63,637 nt of DNA from a virus: IMG/VR virus record IMGVR_UViG_3300044630_002390, positions 1 through 63,637 of that record; one strand, written 5' to 3'. The notes under the pieces were generated by a model. That model worked only from the letters and a program-made list of their open reading frames with translations, did no database searches and was not told where the DNA came from. Positions 54,705 through 62,950 of the stretch are shown in pieces. The position numbers and the translations under genes were made by a program. How positions within the stretch are numbered: the stretch's first letter is position 1; the number at the start of each line of letters is the position of its first letter.

Positions 54705-56269
54705 TGAATTACGAAAAGAAATATTTTTACGAGAGGAGTGGGTGGTTCTATGATGAACATGTAAATCTTAAATACGAAGAAGTATTAGAGATGTCATTTC
54801 CTGATTTTGAGGCATGGGTTGCTATGTTCCGTAAGACCGCTAAGGATCAATGGGATGCAACCGGTGCACCTCCTAAAATTGGTGTAGATGAAGCAGATAT
54901 CATAGAGAACTTTTCTAAATTACAAGGTTATAGAATTAACAAGTTTGAAGAAAAAGATGATGACGGAAACGAAGTCATCTTTAACTTCAACAAATTTGCA
55001 ACACCTGTAAATCAATTCTTTCCTGCAATGTATAAGACTGGTATCGGTGGTAGTACATACGACAAACCAAAACCATCTATTTACGATATATTTACAGATG
55101 ATACATATCTACCTGAGTTTACAAAACAAATGCGAAGATTGACTAGACAAGATGGTATGTATCGTTTCTCTAAAACTCTTCATAAAGATAATGTAGAGTT
55201 TCATAATTCACACTTAGCAACTGGTAAGGAGTGGATTGAGAAATGGCAAAATGGTGATAAAGGAGAGGGATTAGGATTCGCCCTATCACAAGCAGATAGT
55301 AGAATTCCATCATTACCAATTTCAGCTGAAGAAGTAAAAGAGTTATATAAAAGTGGTGTATTGGAATATAAAAATATATCTTCATTAAAAACAGCAGATT
55401 GGGGTGAGAATATAGACAACTTAGTTGATTTACCTAAACAACCAATTCAAATCAGGGTGTACCCATTGGGTCAGAGAATATTTCCTGAAGCAACAGCCGC
55501 ATTTAGAATTGGTATGGGTTCTCAACCAGCGGTAAACTTTCCACCACTAACTGCAAAGTATCTTTATGAAAGGTTTACGAATCATATTAAAGACCAGGAT
55601 AAAATTAACATATACGACCCTTCGGCTGGCTGGGGTGGTAGAATATTAGGAGCATTGAGTGTAGGTGATAGAAATATACATTATATAGGAAATGACCCTA
55701 ATACGGAAAACTATATAGATGAAATACAAAAGAGTAGATACGAATATTTGGCAGAGTTTTTTAATTCACAAGTACCTGGTGTGGCAAATCCGTTTTGGGG
55801 ACATCAGAATACTTATGAAATTTTTAGAACAGGTAGTGAGATAATTTCAAATGAACCGGAGTTTCAAAAATACAAAGGTAAGTTAGATTTTGTATTCACT
55901 TCACCACCATATTTTGACAGAGAACGATATTCAGATGATGATACACAATCATTTAAGAAGTTCAATTCATACGAAAGTTGGAGAGATGGATTTTTAAGAC
56001 CTACTTTAACAACCGCATTTGAATACTTAAGAAATGATAGATATATTTGTTGGAATATTGCAGATATTAAAATAGGAAAAGATAAGTTTTTCCCATTAGA
56101 ACAAGATAGTATTGATATTCTTACAGAGTTGGGAATGGAATACAAAGATAAGTTAAGAATGACAATGAGTCCAATGACAGGGGTAGATATGAGTGGTGTG
56201 AAGAACTCTATGAAATTAGAGGGAACTTCATACAAATACGAACCAATTTTTATATTTTATAAACCATAA
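54704..56269 (+). CDS. second SAM-dependent methyltransferase with TSPPY motif
   Basis: A 521-residue protein. Motif I is DPSAGWGGR (from Asp305) and motif IV T399-S-P-P-Y403, followed by FDRERYSDDDTQSF, almost the same as the segment after SPPY in the 41867 enzyme. The long N-terminal part (residues 1-290: FPDFEAWVAMFRKTAKDQWD, ATAAFRIGMGSQPAVNFPP) is different and may set specificity. Likely an amino-methyltransferase for DNA bases. Its coupling to the clamp gene suggests methylation tied to replication. No nuclease partner is seen. Confidence 0.75.
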   Translation: MNYEKKYFYERSGWFYDEHVNLKYEEVLEMSFPDFEAWVAMFRKTAKDQWDATGAPPKIGVDEADIIENFSKLQGYRINKFEEKDDDGNEVIFNFNKFATPVNQFFPAMYKTGIGGSTYDKPKPSIYDIFTDDTYLPEFTKQMRRLTRQDGMYRFSKTLHKDNVEFHNSHLATGKEWIEKWQNGDKGEGLGFALSQADSRIPSLPISAEEVKELYKSGVLEYKNISSLKTADWGENIDNLVDLPKQPIQIRVYPLGQRIFPEATAAFRIGMGSQPAVNFPPLTAKYLYERFTNHIKDQDKINIYDPSAGWGGRILGALSVGDRNIHYIGNDPNTENYIDEIQKSRYEYLAEFFNSQVPGVANPFWGHQNTYEIFRTGSEIISNEPEFQKYKGKLDFVFTSPPYFDRERYSDDDTQSFKKFNSYESWRDGFLRPTLTTAFEYLRNDRYICWNIADIKIGKDKFFPLEQDSIDILTELGMEYKDKLRMTMSPMTGVDMSGVKNSMKLEGTSYKYEPIFIFYKP

Positions 56270-56272
56270 TAA

Positions 56273-56698
56273 ATGAGAACATACATAAAAAAATTACATC
56301 CAAACGCGGTTATACCTACATATGCAAAGCAAGGTGATGCTGGGATGGATTTAGTAGCAACTGAAATTCTAAACGAAGAAGCATTTCAAATTACATACGG
56401 AACAGGATTAGCAATGGAAATCCCATTAGGATTTGTAGGATTAGTTTTCCCACGTTCATCAATTAGAAAATACGATTTAAGTTTAACAAATTGTGTGGGT
56501 GTAATTGATAGTGGATATAGAGGTGAACTACAAGCCACATTCAGAAAGGAAAGAGGAGTTGCATCTACGAAATATGAAGTAGGTGAAAGAATTGCACAAA
56601 TTATGATTATTCCACATCCAGATATTACCTTTATAGAAACCAATGAGCTTTCTGAAACCGATAGAGGTGAAGGTGCCTTTGGTTCAACAGGCAAGTAG
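56273..56698 (+). CDS. dut: dUTP diphosphatase
   Basis: A 141-residue trimeric dUTPase. All five motifs are readable: GDAGMDLVA, PRSSIRK, GVIDSGYRGELQ, GERIAQIMI and the C-terminal RGEGAFGSTGK arm. It turns dUTP to dUMP, keeping uracil out of DNA and supplying the thymidylate route. The next gene starts two bases after its stop. Confidence 0.95.
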   Translation: MRTYIKKLHPNAVIPTYAKQGDAGMDLVATEILNEEAFQITYGTGLAMEIPLGFVGLVFPRSSIRKYDLSLTNCVGVIDSGYRGELQATFRKERGVASTKYEVGERIAQIMIIPHPDITFIETNELSETDRGEGAFGSTGK

Positions 56699-56699
56699 T

Positions 56700-57923
56700 A
56701 TGATTTATTTACATGGACCATTTGATAGTTCAACTAATAGAGCATTATTTTATAATACAAAATGGTGGGATTTATATCATAGATTTTTAGTATTAGAACC
56801 ATCACATGAAATTGGAGATGAGCTAAGAAAAACTTTACATACGGAACAACGTGATTTTTTTGTAGAGAGTGCTTTTATTTATGATAGAGAATTTGAATTA
56901 GTAGAAGAACCAGGATATCATATTATTCCTACCAATTTGATGGGATATCAATCTAATATTGCAGAAGCTATTAAAAAATATCCAAATAATAAATACTACA
57001 TATTTGATACTGCAAATTTAGAACCATATAATATTTTTGATAATATAGGTTATATTAAAAATAACCCTAATTGTATTTTTTACACTACACTAATAATCGG
57101 TGAACCTAATAAACTTTTTGATTTTGGATTTATATTAAGAAAATTCATAGCAAACAGAATTGTATTACAACATTATCAATGTAATGATATTTTTAAGAAT
57201 ACTAAAAAATCATATAGATTAGATTTATCAGTTAGAAATTTTCCTCAAAAAGATGAAAGGGTTGAGTTATTAAAAGTTTTACAAAATTATCAAAAGGATA
57301 ATATTAATCTTAGAGTAAATGATTACTATGTAAATAGGATGGAGCAATTATATGAATTTGCAACAAAACATAATAACGCAAATAAATTAGATCAATACAA
57401 AAATGAATTTAAGTTATTAGATAGATTAAAACAAAGTTTAGTGCCAACTACTACATTAGTAGCTGGACAACAGGAACATATTGGGGCAATGAAATTAATT
57501 GATGTTACACTTTCATCGGATATACAAATTATGTTTGAATCCAATCAAAATGGATTATATATACCAAATGAAAAAGAATGGTGTAACATTACTGAGAAAA
57601 CAATTGATAATTTATTAATTGGTAAACCATTCATAATTTGTAGTAAAGTAGCATATGATTTTTTAAAACACTTTGGACTTGAAACATATGAAACTGAATT
57701 AAAAATAGATTATGATGAAATTTGGGAAAATCCAGATTTTATAGTTAAAAATTTAACTAAGAATATAATCCGTATTTCAGAAATGGAACAAAATGAATAT
57801 GAGATAATCTTAAATGAATGTGCTATAGCAGCCGAAACAAATAGACAAAAATGTTTGGAATATATCGAAGAAAACACTATCTTAGATAATATAATAGATG
57901 ATTACACTTTAAATTTTATATAA
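56700..57923 (+). CDS. putative glycosyltransferase-like protein
   Basis: A 407-residue protein from ATG 56700; the frame is open further upstream inside dut, but the start IYLHGPFDSSTNRALFYN looks natural. The C-terminal part has CNITEKTIDNLLIGKPFIICSKVAYDFLKHFGLETYE, the pattern (T-E-K-T ... G-K-P-F-I ... L ... G-F/L-x-T-Y) I associate with putative glycosyltransferases of marine phages and bacteria. The N-terminal half is not recognised. It is translationally coupled to the clamp-loader gene, an odd place for such an enzyme; it might act on DNA bases or host glycans. Confidence 0.4.
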   Translation: MIYLHGPFDSSTNRALFYNTKWWDLYHRFLVLEPSHEIGDELRKTLHTEQRDFFVESAFIYDREFELVEEPGYHIIPTNLMGYQSNIAEAIKKYPNNKYYIFDTANLEPYNIFDNIGYIKNNPNCIFYTTLIIGEPNKLFDFGFILRKFIANRIVLQHYQCNDIFKNTKKSYRLDLSVRNFPQKDERVELLKVLQNYQKDNINLRVNDYYVNRMEQLYEFATKHNNANKLDQYKNEFKLLDRLKQSLVPTTTLVAGQQEHIGAMKLIDVTLSSDIQIMFESNQNGLYIPNEKEWCNITEKTIDNLLIGKPFIICSKVAYDFLKHFGLETYETELKIDYDEIWENPDFIVKNLTKNIIRISEMEQNEYEIILNECAIAAETNRQKCLEYIEENTILDNIIDDYTLNFI

Positions 57924-58873
57924 TGAGCTTCTTTGAACAAGACAAAGCAACAAAAAAAGAAAATAGTTTGTGGGTAGAAAAATACAGACCACAAACATTA
58001 AAAGATTATATTGGTAACGAACTTCTTAAGGAAAAAGTTCAAAGTTACTTAGATAATAATGATGTTCCACACTTACTATTATATGGTAAAGCTGGGACAG
58101 GCAAAACAACATTGGCTAAAATTATCGCAAACACAATTGAATGTGATTATATGGTAATTAACGCATCAGATGAAAACAATGTAGAGACAGTTCGTAATAA
58201 AGTAAAAAACTTTGCAAGTGGTGCAAGTTTTAAAGGATTTAAGATTATCATATTAGATGAGTTTGATTATATGACACCAAACGCACAGGCTATTCTTAGA
58301 AACTTAATGGAAACATTTAGTAGACATACTAGATTTATCTTAACGTGTAATTATCATGAAAAAATTATTGAACCAATTTTATCGCGTTGTCAAACTTTTG
58401 CAGTAAATCCTCCATCAAAGAAAGAAGTGGCAGTGCATGTTTCGGATATCTTAAATAAAGAAGCTATTAAATTTGATATAAAGGATTTAGCAGATATCAT
58501 TACAAATTTTTATCCAGATATAAGAAGGGTTATGAATACCTGTCAATTACAATCATCTAAAGGTGAATTAAAAATTGATAGACAAACTATTTTACAGGCT
58601 GATTTCAAAAATAAAATTGTAGATATATTAGCAGGTGGTGAGGAAAAGAGAAATGCATATATTCAAATCAGACAATTAGTGGGTGATAATAAAGTAAATG
58701 ATTTCGCAGAACTATATTCAACCTTATACGAAAGATTAGATGATTACGCAGCAGGAAATACGGCAAATGTAATCTTAGAATTATCACAAGGACAGTTTAG
58801 AGATGCATTGGTTATCGATAAAGAAATCTGTTTTATGGCAACAATTATAGCAATTATAAACATTATTAAATAA
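57923..58873 (+). CDS. 44: clamp loader large subunit (gp44-like)
   Basis: A 316-residue AAA+ protein (T4 gp44 is 319): WVEKYRPQTLKDYIGNELL, Walker A GKAGTGKT (55-62), Walker B IIILDEFDYMT, sensor FILTCNYHEKIIEPILSRCQTF with the S-R-C motif for trans-acting arginine. With gp62 (59451) it opens gp45 and loads it on primed DNA. The start overlaps the preceding stop by one base. Confidence 0.93.
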   Translation: MSFFEQDKATKKENSLWVEKYRPQTLKDYIGNELLKEKVQSYLDNNDVPHLLLYGKAGTGKTTLAKIIANTIECDYMVINASDENNVETVRNKVKNFASGASFKGFKIIILDEFDYMTPNAQAILRNLMETFSRHTRFILTCNYHEKIIEPILSRCQTFAVNPPSKKEVAVHVSDILNKEAIKFDIKDLADIITNFYPDIRRVMNTCQLQSSKGELKIDRQTILQADFKNKIVDILAGGEEKRNAYIQIRQLVGDNKVNDFAELYSTLYERLDDYAAGNTANVILELSQGQFRDALVIDKEICFMATIIAIINIIK

Positions 58874-58880
58874 ATAAAAT

Positions 58881-59195
58881 ATGGCAAAGAAAGAGGAATT
58901 TAAATTAGCAAAACCATTAGGTGATAGAGTTCTAATTGAAATTGAAACGAAAGAAAAGACAGTGGGTGGTATTATCATTCCTGATTCGGTAAGAGTAGGT
59001 GATAATAAGATTGGAAGGGTCGTAGCAGTTGGTGACGGTGTGTATACCCATAGTGGAGTTAAAGTTCCAATGACAATTAAACCAGGTGATAATGTATTAC
59101 TACCTACCGGAGAAATGAGTTTACAAAGAATTAAATTAGAAAACAATGATTATCTTTTGTGTAGAGAGATGGATTTACTAATGGTAATCAGATAA
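58881..59195 (+). CDS. GroES-like co-chaperonin (gp31 role)
   Basis: A 104-residue Cpn10 protein: KPLGDRVLIEIETKEKTVGGIIIPDS (mobile loop with G-G-I-I-I), RVVAVGDG, IKPGDNVLLP, and the final DLLMVI. Closer to bacterial GroES than to T4 gp31, but may serve the same task of folding the major capsid protein with host GroEL. It sits between the two clamp-loader genes. Confidence 0.92.
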   Translation: MAKKEEFKLAKPLGDRVLIEIETKEKTVGGIIIPDSVRVGDNKIGRVVAVGDGVYTHSGVKVPMTIKPGDNVLLPTGEMSLQRIKLENNDYLLCREMDLLMVIR

Positions 59196-59206
59196 AAATA
59201 TAAGAT

Positions 59207-59464
59207 ATGCAACCAATGGATTTATCAAACTTAGGACAACAATCAGCAGCACAACCTGATTTAAGTAAAACAACGGCATTAGAATGTAAGTGTGGTGGAC
59301 AATTTTTCTCACCTGCTATTCATTTTAGACAAGAAAGTGCATTAGCAAGTACAAGTGGACAATCACAAACTATTCCGGTAGAGGTTTATTTGTGTATTGA
59401 TTGTGGTGAAGTATTTGACCAGTTATTACCAAAATCATTAAGACCAGATAATGGCCAAGATTAA
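59207..59464 (+). CDS. small zinc-ribbon protein
   Basis: An 85-residue protein. C-x-C-G-G (ALECKCGGQFF) and C-x-x-C-G (YLCIDCGEVFDQLLPKSL) supply four cysteines for one zinc. The first 25 residues are polar and flexible. The gene precedes and overlaps the gp62-like gene by 14 bases. T4-like phages keep a small transcription factor (gp33) near replication genes; similarity to that is not shown. Confidence 0.7.
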   Translation: MQPMDLSNLGQQSAAQPDLSKTTALECKCGGQFFSPAIHFRQESALASTSGQSQTIPVEVYLCIDCGEVFDQLLPKSLRPDNGQD

Positions 59465-59939
59465 AAAAGAAACAAATGAAGTTACAGCAAAGAGATTGGG
59501 ATTATTTGACCATATCTCAGCTGTAACGGAATATCAAGATCCGGAGTATTGGGATAAAATATCAGATGATGATAAAAAGACATTTGGTAACTTTATTATA
59601 CAAAGGTATCTATCTATGAATCCTGATTGGATAGAGTGGATGGCAGATGTGCAACCATATATTCAATCACTACCAAATGAATATTTCTATCGTTTTTTTA
59701 TTGATATGATTCCACCTAAAAAATATTATCTAAAGTATATTAAAGGTAGAAAGGCAACTGAATACGAAGACTGGTTAATGGAATTAATTATAAAAGAATA
59801 TATGTGTTCCTCTAAAGAGGCATGTGATTATTTAGAAATATTATACAACACTAGAGACGGTAGAGAACAAATTCAATCTATTTGTCAAAAATACGGAATT
59901 GATAAAAAACTAATAACATCGCTTAAGTTAAAAATCTGA
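59451..59939 (+). CDS. 62: clamp loader small subunit (gp62-like)
   Basis: A 162-residue protein (T4 gp62 is 187). LGLFDHISAVTEYQDPEYWDKISDDDKKTFGNFIIQRYLSMNPDW and the helical follow-up YFYRFFIDMIPPKKYYLKYIKG match the gp62 family. It forms the single non-ATPase subunit of the clamp loader. Unlike T4, gp44 and gp62 genes are separated by GroES and a zinc-ribbon gene. Confidence 0.85.
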   Translation: MAKIKKETNEVTAKRLGLFDHISAVTEYQDPEYWDKISDDDKKTFGNFIIQRYLSMNPDWIEWMADVQPYIQSLPNEYFYRFFIDMIPPKKYYLKYIKGRKATEYEDWLMELIIKEYMCSSKEACDYLEILYNTRDGREQIQSICQKYGIDKKLITSLKLKI

Positions 59940-59959
59940 TAATAATCAGTATTTATTCT

Positions 59960-59968
59960 ATACTTATA
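59960..59968 (+). promoter_or_regulatory. late-promoter-like box, variant ATACTTATA
   Basis: The same variant as before the tube gene, 20 bases before the ATG at 59989, followed in both places by AGTAAA(A)GGAG. Confidence 0.45.
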
Positions 59969-59988
59969 TAAGTAAAAGGAGTAAATAA

Positions 59989-60639
59989 ATGAAAGCAAAG
60001 TTATTAGAATTAAAAGAAAATTGGAATGATATATTTATATCATTTCTTGCATACATTGGATTGGCATGGGTAATAATTGCATTACTATTCCAATTTACAA
60101 TGATTGGTTTACATTATACTGGAAGTGATATTCCTACTCAAGTTGGAAATTGGTTCGATCATAAATTTAATGGTTCGTTTAAAAATATGCCAGGTAATAT
60201 TTGGTATAACGCAGATGAACACATTTGGGTTGAAAGTGTTACTAATGAAGTTAAGATTGGTAAATTAGCAGGTAATAGAAAATTAGAGTTCGGAGTAAAA
60301 AATATATTAGAAGAATTCTTACAAGAAAAAGAGTATAACCTATCTCCAACTTCAACTAATAAATTATTAGTACAAATTATATTTTTAGATGTTCTTACAA
60401 CAAAAAAGAATGTATCTGTTTTTCATAAAAATGAAGAAGAAGTTGTAATTCGATTAAGAGGAGTATTGAAATCTCCTGGTAAAAAAGATAAAGTAGTTAT
60501 TGTAGAAGAGTCCTCATCAGAAATTTCAATGAGTACATTGATAGTGGATGAAGGTGGTGGTTTTAATCAAACAAGTTTAAGTAATGCACTTAAAAAAAGT
60601 TGTGATAAACTAATCACTAAATTATCAGAGGTTAAATAA
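59989..60639 (+). CDS. membrane-anchored protein of unknown function
   Basis: A 216-residue protein. An amphipathic start is followed by one clear membrane helix at about 17-38 (FISFLAYIGLAWVIIALLFQF). The remainder is a soluble alpha/beta domain (KLEFGVKNILEEFLQEKEYNL, KLLVQIIFLDVLTTKKNVSVF, ALKKSCDKLITKLSEVK). A strong ribosome site AAAAGGAG precedes the ATG. No family is recognised. It heads a short late-type operon with secreted proteins. Confidence 0.6.
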   Translation: MKAKLLELKENWNDIFISFLAYIGLAWVIIALLFQFTMIGLHYTGSDIPTQVGNWFDHKFNGSFKNMPGNIWYNADEHIWVESVTNEVKIGKLAGNRKLEFGVKNILEEFLQEKEYNLSPTSTNKLLVQIIFLDVLTTKKNVSVFHKNEEEVVIRLRGVLKSPGKKDKVVIVEESSSEISMSTLIVDEGGGFNQTSLSNALKKSCDKLITKLSEVK

Positions 60640-60641
60640 AA

Positions 60642-62294
60642 ATGAAGAAATTCTTTATTATTTTAGGGGTAACAATACTATCCCTATTAGCATTTACAGC
60701 AAATGCACAATTAAATATTAGTCAATCATTAACTCCAACAACTGGATTAAAAGTTGGTGATACGATTACGATTCGATATAATCTAACAAAAGGAGACACT
60801 ATTGTTAATCCTCGTTATCTTTGGTTTAGATACCAATTTAACAATAAGGCATTGACTTACCTTTCAACTGAATTTAATCAGGGTGCATCAACACAAACAT
60901 TTTATACAGGTTGGGCTAATTATAAGTTCACTCCAAATGTAGGTGCAAATGATAACGCTTTGAATTTACAATATAGTTTGAGTCCTTGGAATTATGCAGT
61001 AAATGCAGATTGGAATGTTGGTCAATTAACAATTCAAAGAGCAGACCGTTCTATTACTGGATTGTTGGCAACACAAAAATACATTTTAAAAGACCAAAAT
61101 ACTTATAACAACATTTTCAAAATAGACTTAGCAACTGGTACTGATACAACTGGTGCAAATGTTGGTACTATTACCGGTGGTGGGTTTTCATCTATATCAA
61201 ATGTAACAGGTAACACATCTCAATTTAAGGTAAGAGTTCTATTCCCACAAGGATATGCAATTAGTGACCATAATGTTCAATTGATGAGATTGAAAACAGA
61301 TGGTAGTGGTGATATTGATTGGTCACAACAACCTATTACACAAGCTGCATTAGATGCAAGTGGTGAGGTAATATTCACATCAGGAGTTAAAGTTGGTGAT
61401 AGTGTTGGTGTATTTATATCGCCTGCTTCTCAAAAGACTTGGATGAATAATGTAATCACAGTTTCAGATGCATATAAAGCATTTTTAGGACACTCTCAAA
61501 CTGATATTACTGGAACTGCAAACTTCTTTACAAGACCTGTTTTGGAAAGAAAAATAGGTAATGTAACAAAGAACGATATGACATTCAACGAAGCTGACTC
61601 ATATAACTTATTTGCATATGTAATCGGACAAGATGTATCTACAAATGCATTTATCCCAACATCAACTTCAACTTCGTGGAGATGGCATAGTGGTTTGTTG
61701 AATCAAAGTTGGTTAGATGGTGTTACTAAGAATAGAGTATATGTTACGGCTCCATCACAAACCGTTGATGCGGTATTTGCATGGGCAGGTGATTTAAACT
61801 GGTCACACTCATCACATCCTGACACAATTGCAACTAGAATTACACAAGGTACTTTTACAAACTCAATAAACGATAGAAACTTCCAATCACTTTCAGTAAA
61901 ATCAATGTCATATACTCAACCTACATTTGAAAAGGCAACATTGGGTATTAACTCTACTTTGGAAAATGGTAAAGTTATATTAACTGCAACATTGACAAAA
62001 GAAGGATTGGCGGGTTTACAAGTTATTATGAATTATGACGAAAGTAAATTAACTTTAGATAATGTTTCATTTGATGCAGGAAGTACAATTACAAACTTCT
62101 CAACTCGTGATGGTAGTAGATTAACATTTGGTTCTATTGACCAATTAAAGACAGCAAGAATCAAAGTAGGAACACCATATAGATTAGTATTCACACCAAA
62201 AGAAACTTTAACAAATACTGCAGGATTATTCTATTTTATATTAGCAGATGCAGTTGATGGTTTGGGTAAGAAAGTTGATTTGACAATAGAATAA
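60642..62294 (+). CDS. secreted protein with cohesin-like C-terminal domain
   Basis: A 550-residue protein with a typical Sec signal peptide: KKFFIILGVTILSLLAFTANA, cut probably before QLNIS. The mature part is beta-rich. Residues about 25-140 (LTPTTGLKVGDTITIRYNLT) and about 435-550 (KATLGINSTLENGKVILTATL, GLQVIMNYDESKLTLDNVSF) resemble cohesin-type sandwiches. Secretion to periplasm or surface is unusual for a phage protein expressed late; it might alter the host envelope or block superinfection. The membrane-anchored gene ends two bases before it. Confidence 0.6.
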   Translation: MKKFFIILGVTILSLLAFTANAQLNISQSLTPTTGLKVGDTITIRYNLTKGDTIVNPRYLWFRYQFNNKALTYLSTEFNQGASTQTFYTGWANYKFTPNVGANDNALNLQYSLSPWNYAVNADWNVGQLTIQRADRSITGLLATQKYILKDQNTYNNIFKIDLATGTDTTGANVGTITGGGFSSISNVTGNTSQFKVRVLFPQGYAISDHNVQLMRLKTDGSGDIDWSQQPITQAALDASGEVIFTSGVKVGDSVGVFISPASQKTWMNNVITVSDAYKAFLGHSQTDITGTANFFTRPVLERKIGNVTKNDMTFNEADSYNLFAYVIGQDVSTNAFIPTSTSTSWRWHSGLLNQSWLDGVTKNRVYVTAPSQTVDAVFAWAGDLNWSHSSHPDTIATRITQGTFTNSINDRNFQSLSVKSMSYTQPTFEKATLGINSTLENGKVILTATLTKEGLAGLQVIMNYDESKLTLDNVSFDAGSTITNFSTRDGSRLTFGSIDQLKTARIKVGTPYRLVFTPKETLTNTAGLFYFILADAVDGLGKKVDLTIE

Positions 62295-62295
62295 T

Positions 62296-62949
62296 ATGAG
62301 TTATTTAGTAGCCAACATACCACCAATTGAAGTCTTAGTAGATAAGAAATTTTTATACGATTTTCAAAAAGATGAGAAAGGTAATTATTTGGGTGATGGT
62401 GAATGGGAAACGGGACATTGGGTAAGTGTTAAATCAATTGCAAATCGTGCATTGTTATTTGAAACTTACATTGATGCATTTGGAGCAGTATATGACAAAT
62501 TACCTATCCACGCATTCCGTTGGAGACCATTAGAAACGACAGATAGGGTGTTTCCTTTGGACTTCTTACAACTTTGGGATTGTCTATCATATAACATATC
62601 AGTTATCGAAAAAAGGGTTCTAAGGGGTGTTAAAACCTATACCACAATGAAAGACCATTCGGTAATAGAGGGTGATTATCTATTTACAATTGATACATCA
62701 CATTCTGACCCAAATGAAATAGATTGTGGATGGAGTGAAACACCAAACGAACATAAATGTTATAATGTATCTAAATTGGAAAATGGTCAACTATGTGCAC
62801 AACCAAATAATAGAACAAGATTTCACCAACCAAGTAGAACTGCAGATATTACTCAAATACCTTACTTTAGATATTCTACAAAAGTGTGGAAATGTGAAGA
62901 TTTTGGTAAATGGAGGCCCTCGGACATAAATTGGGATTATACCACATAA
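62296..62949 (+). CDS. unknown protein, no signal peptide
   Basis: A 217-residue protein, rich in Trp, Tyr and His, with six cysteines concentrated in residues 98-203 (WDCLSYNI, EIDCGWSE, EHKCYNVS, GQLCAQP, VWKCEDFG). VPP-type start (NIPPIEVLVDKKFLYDFQKDEKG) and IHAFRWRPLETTDRVFPLDF in the middle. I do not recognise a family. Lying between two secreted-protein genes, it starts one base after the previous stop. Confidence 0.6.
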   Translation: MSYLVANIPPIEVLVDKKFLYDFQKDEKGNYLGDGEWETGHWVSVKSIANRALLFETYIDAFGAVYDKLPIHAFRWRPLETTDRVFPLDFLQLWDCLSYNISVIEKRVLRGVKTYTTMKDHSVIEGDYLFTIDTSHSDPNEIDCGWSETPNEHKCYNVSKLENGQLCAQPNNRTRFHQPSRTADITQIPYFRYSTKVWKCEDFGKWRPSDINWDYTT

Positions 62950-62950
62950 T

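Noticed and set aside
56643-56699. Upstream start of the glycosyltransferase-like gene inside dut
   Set aside because: The extra 19 codons are the dUTPase C-terminal coding region read in another frame; ATG 56700 directly after the dut stop is more natural.
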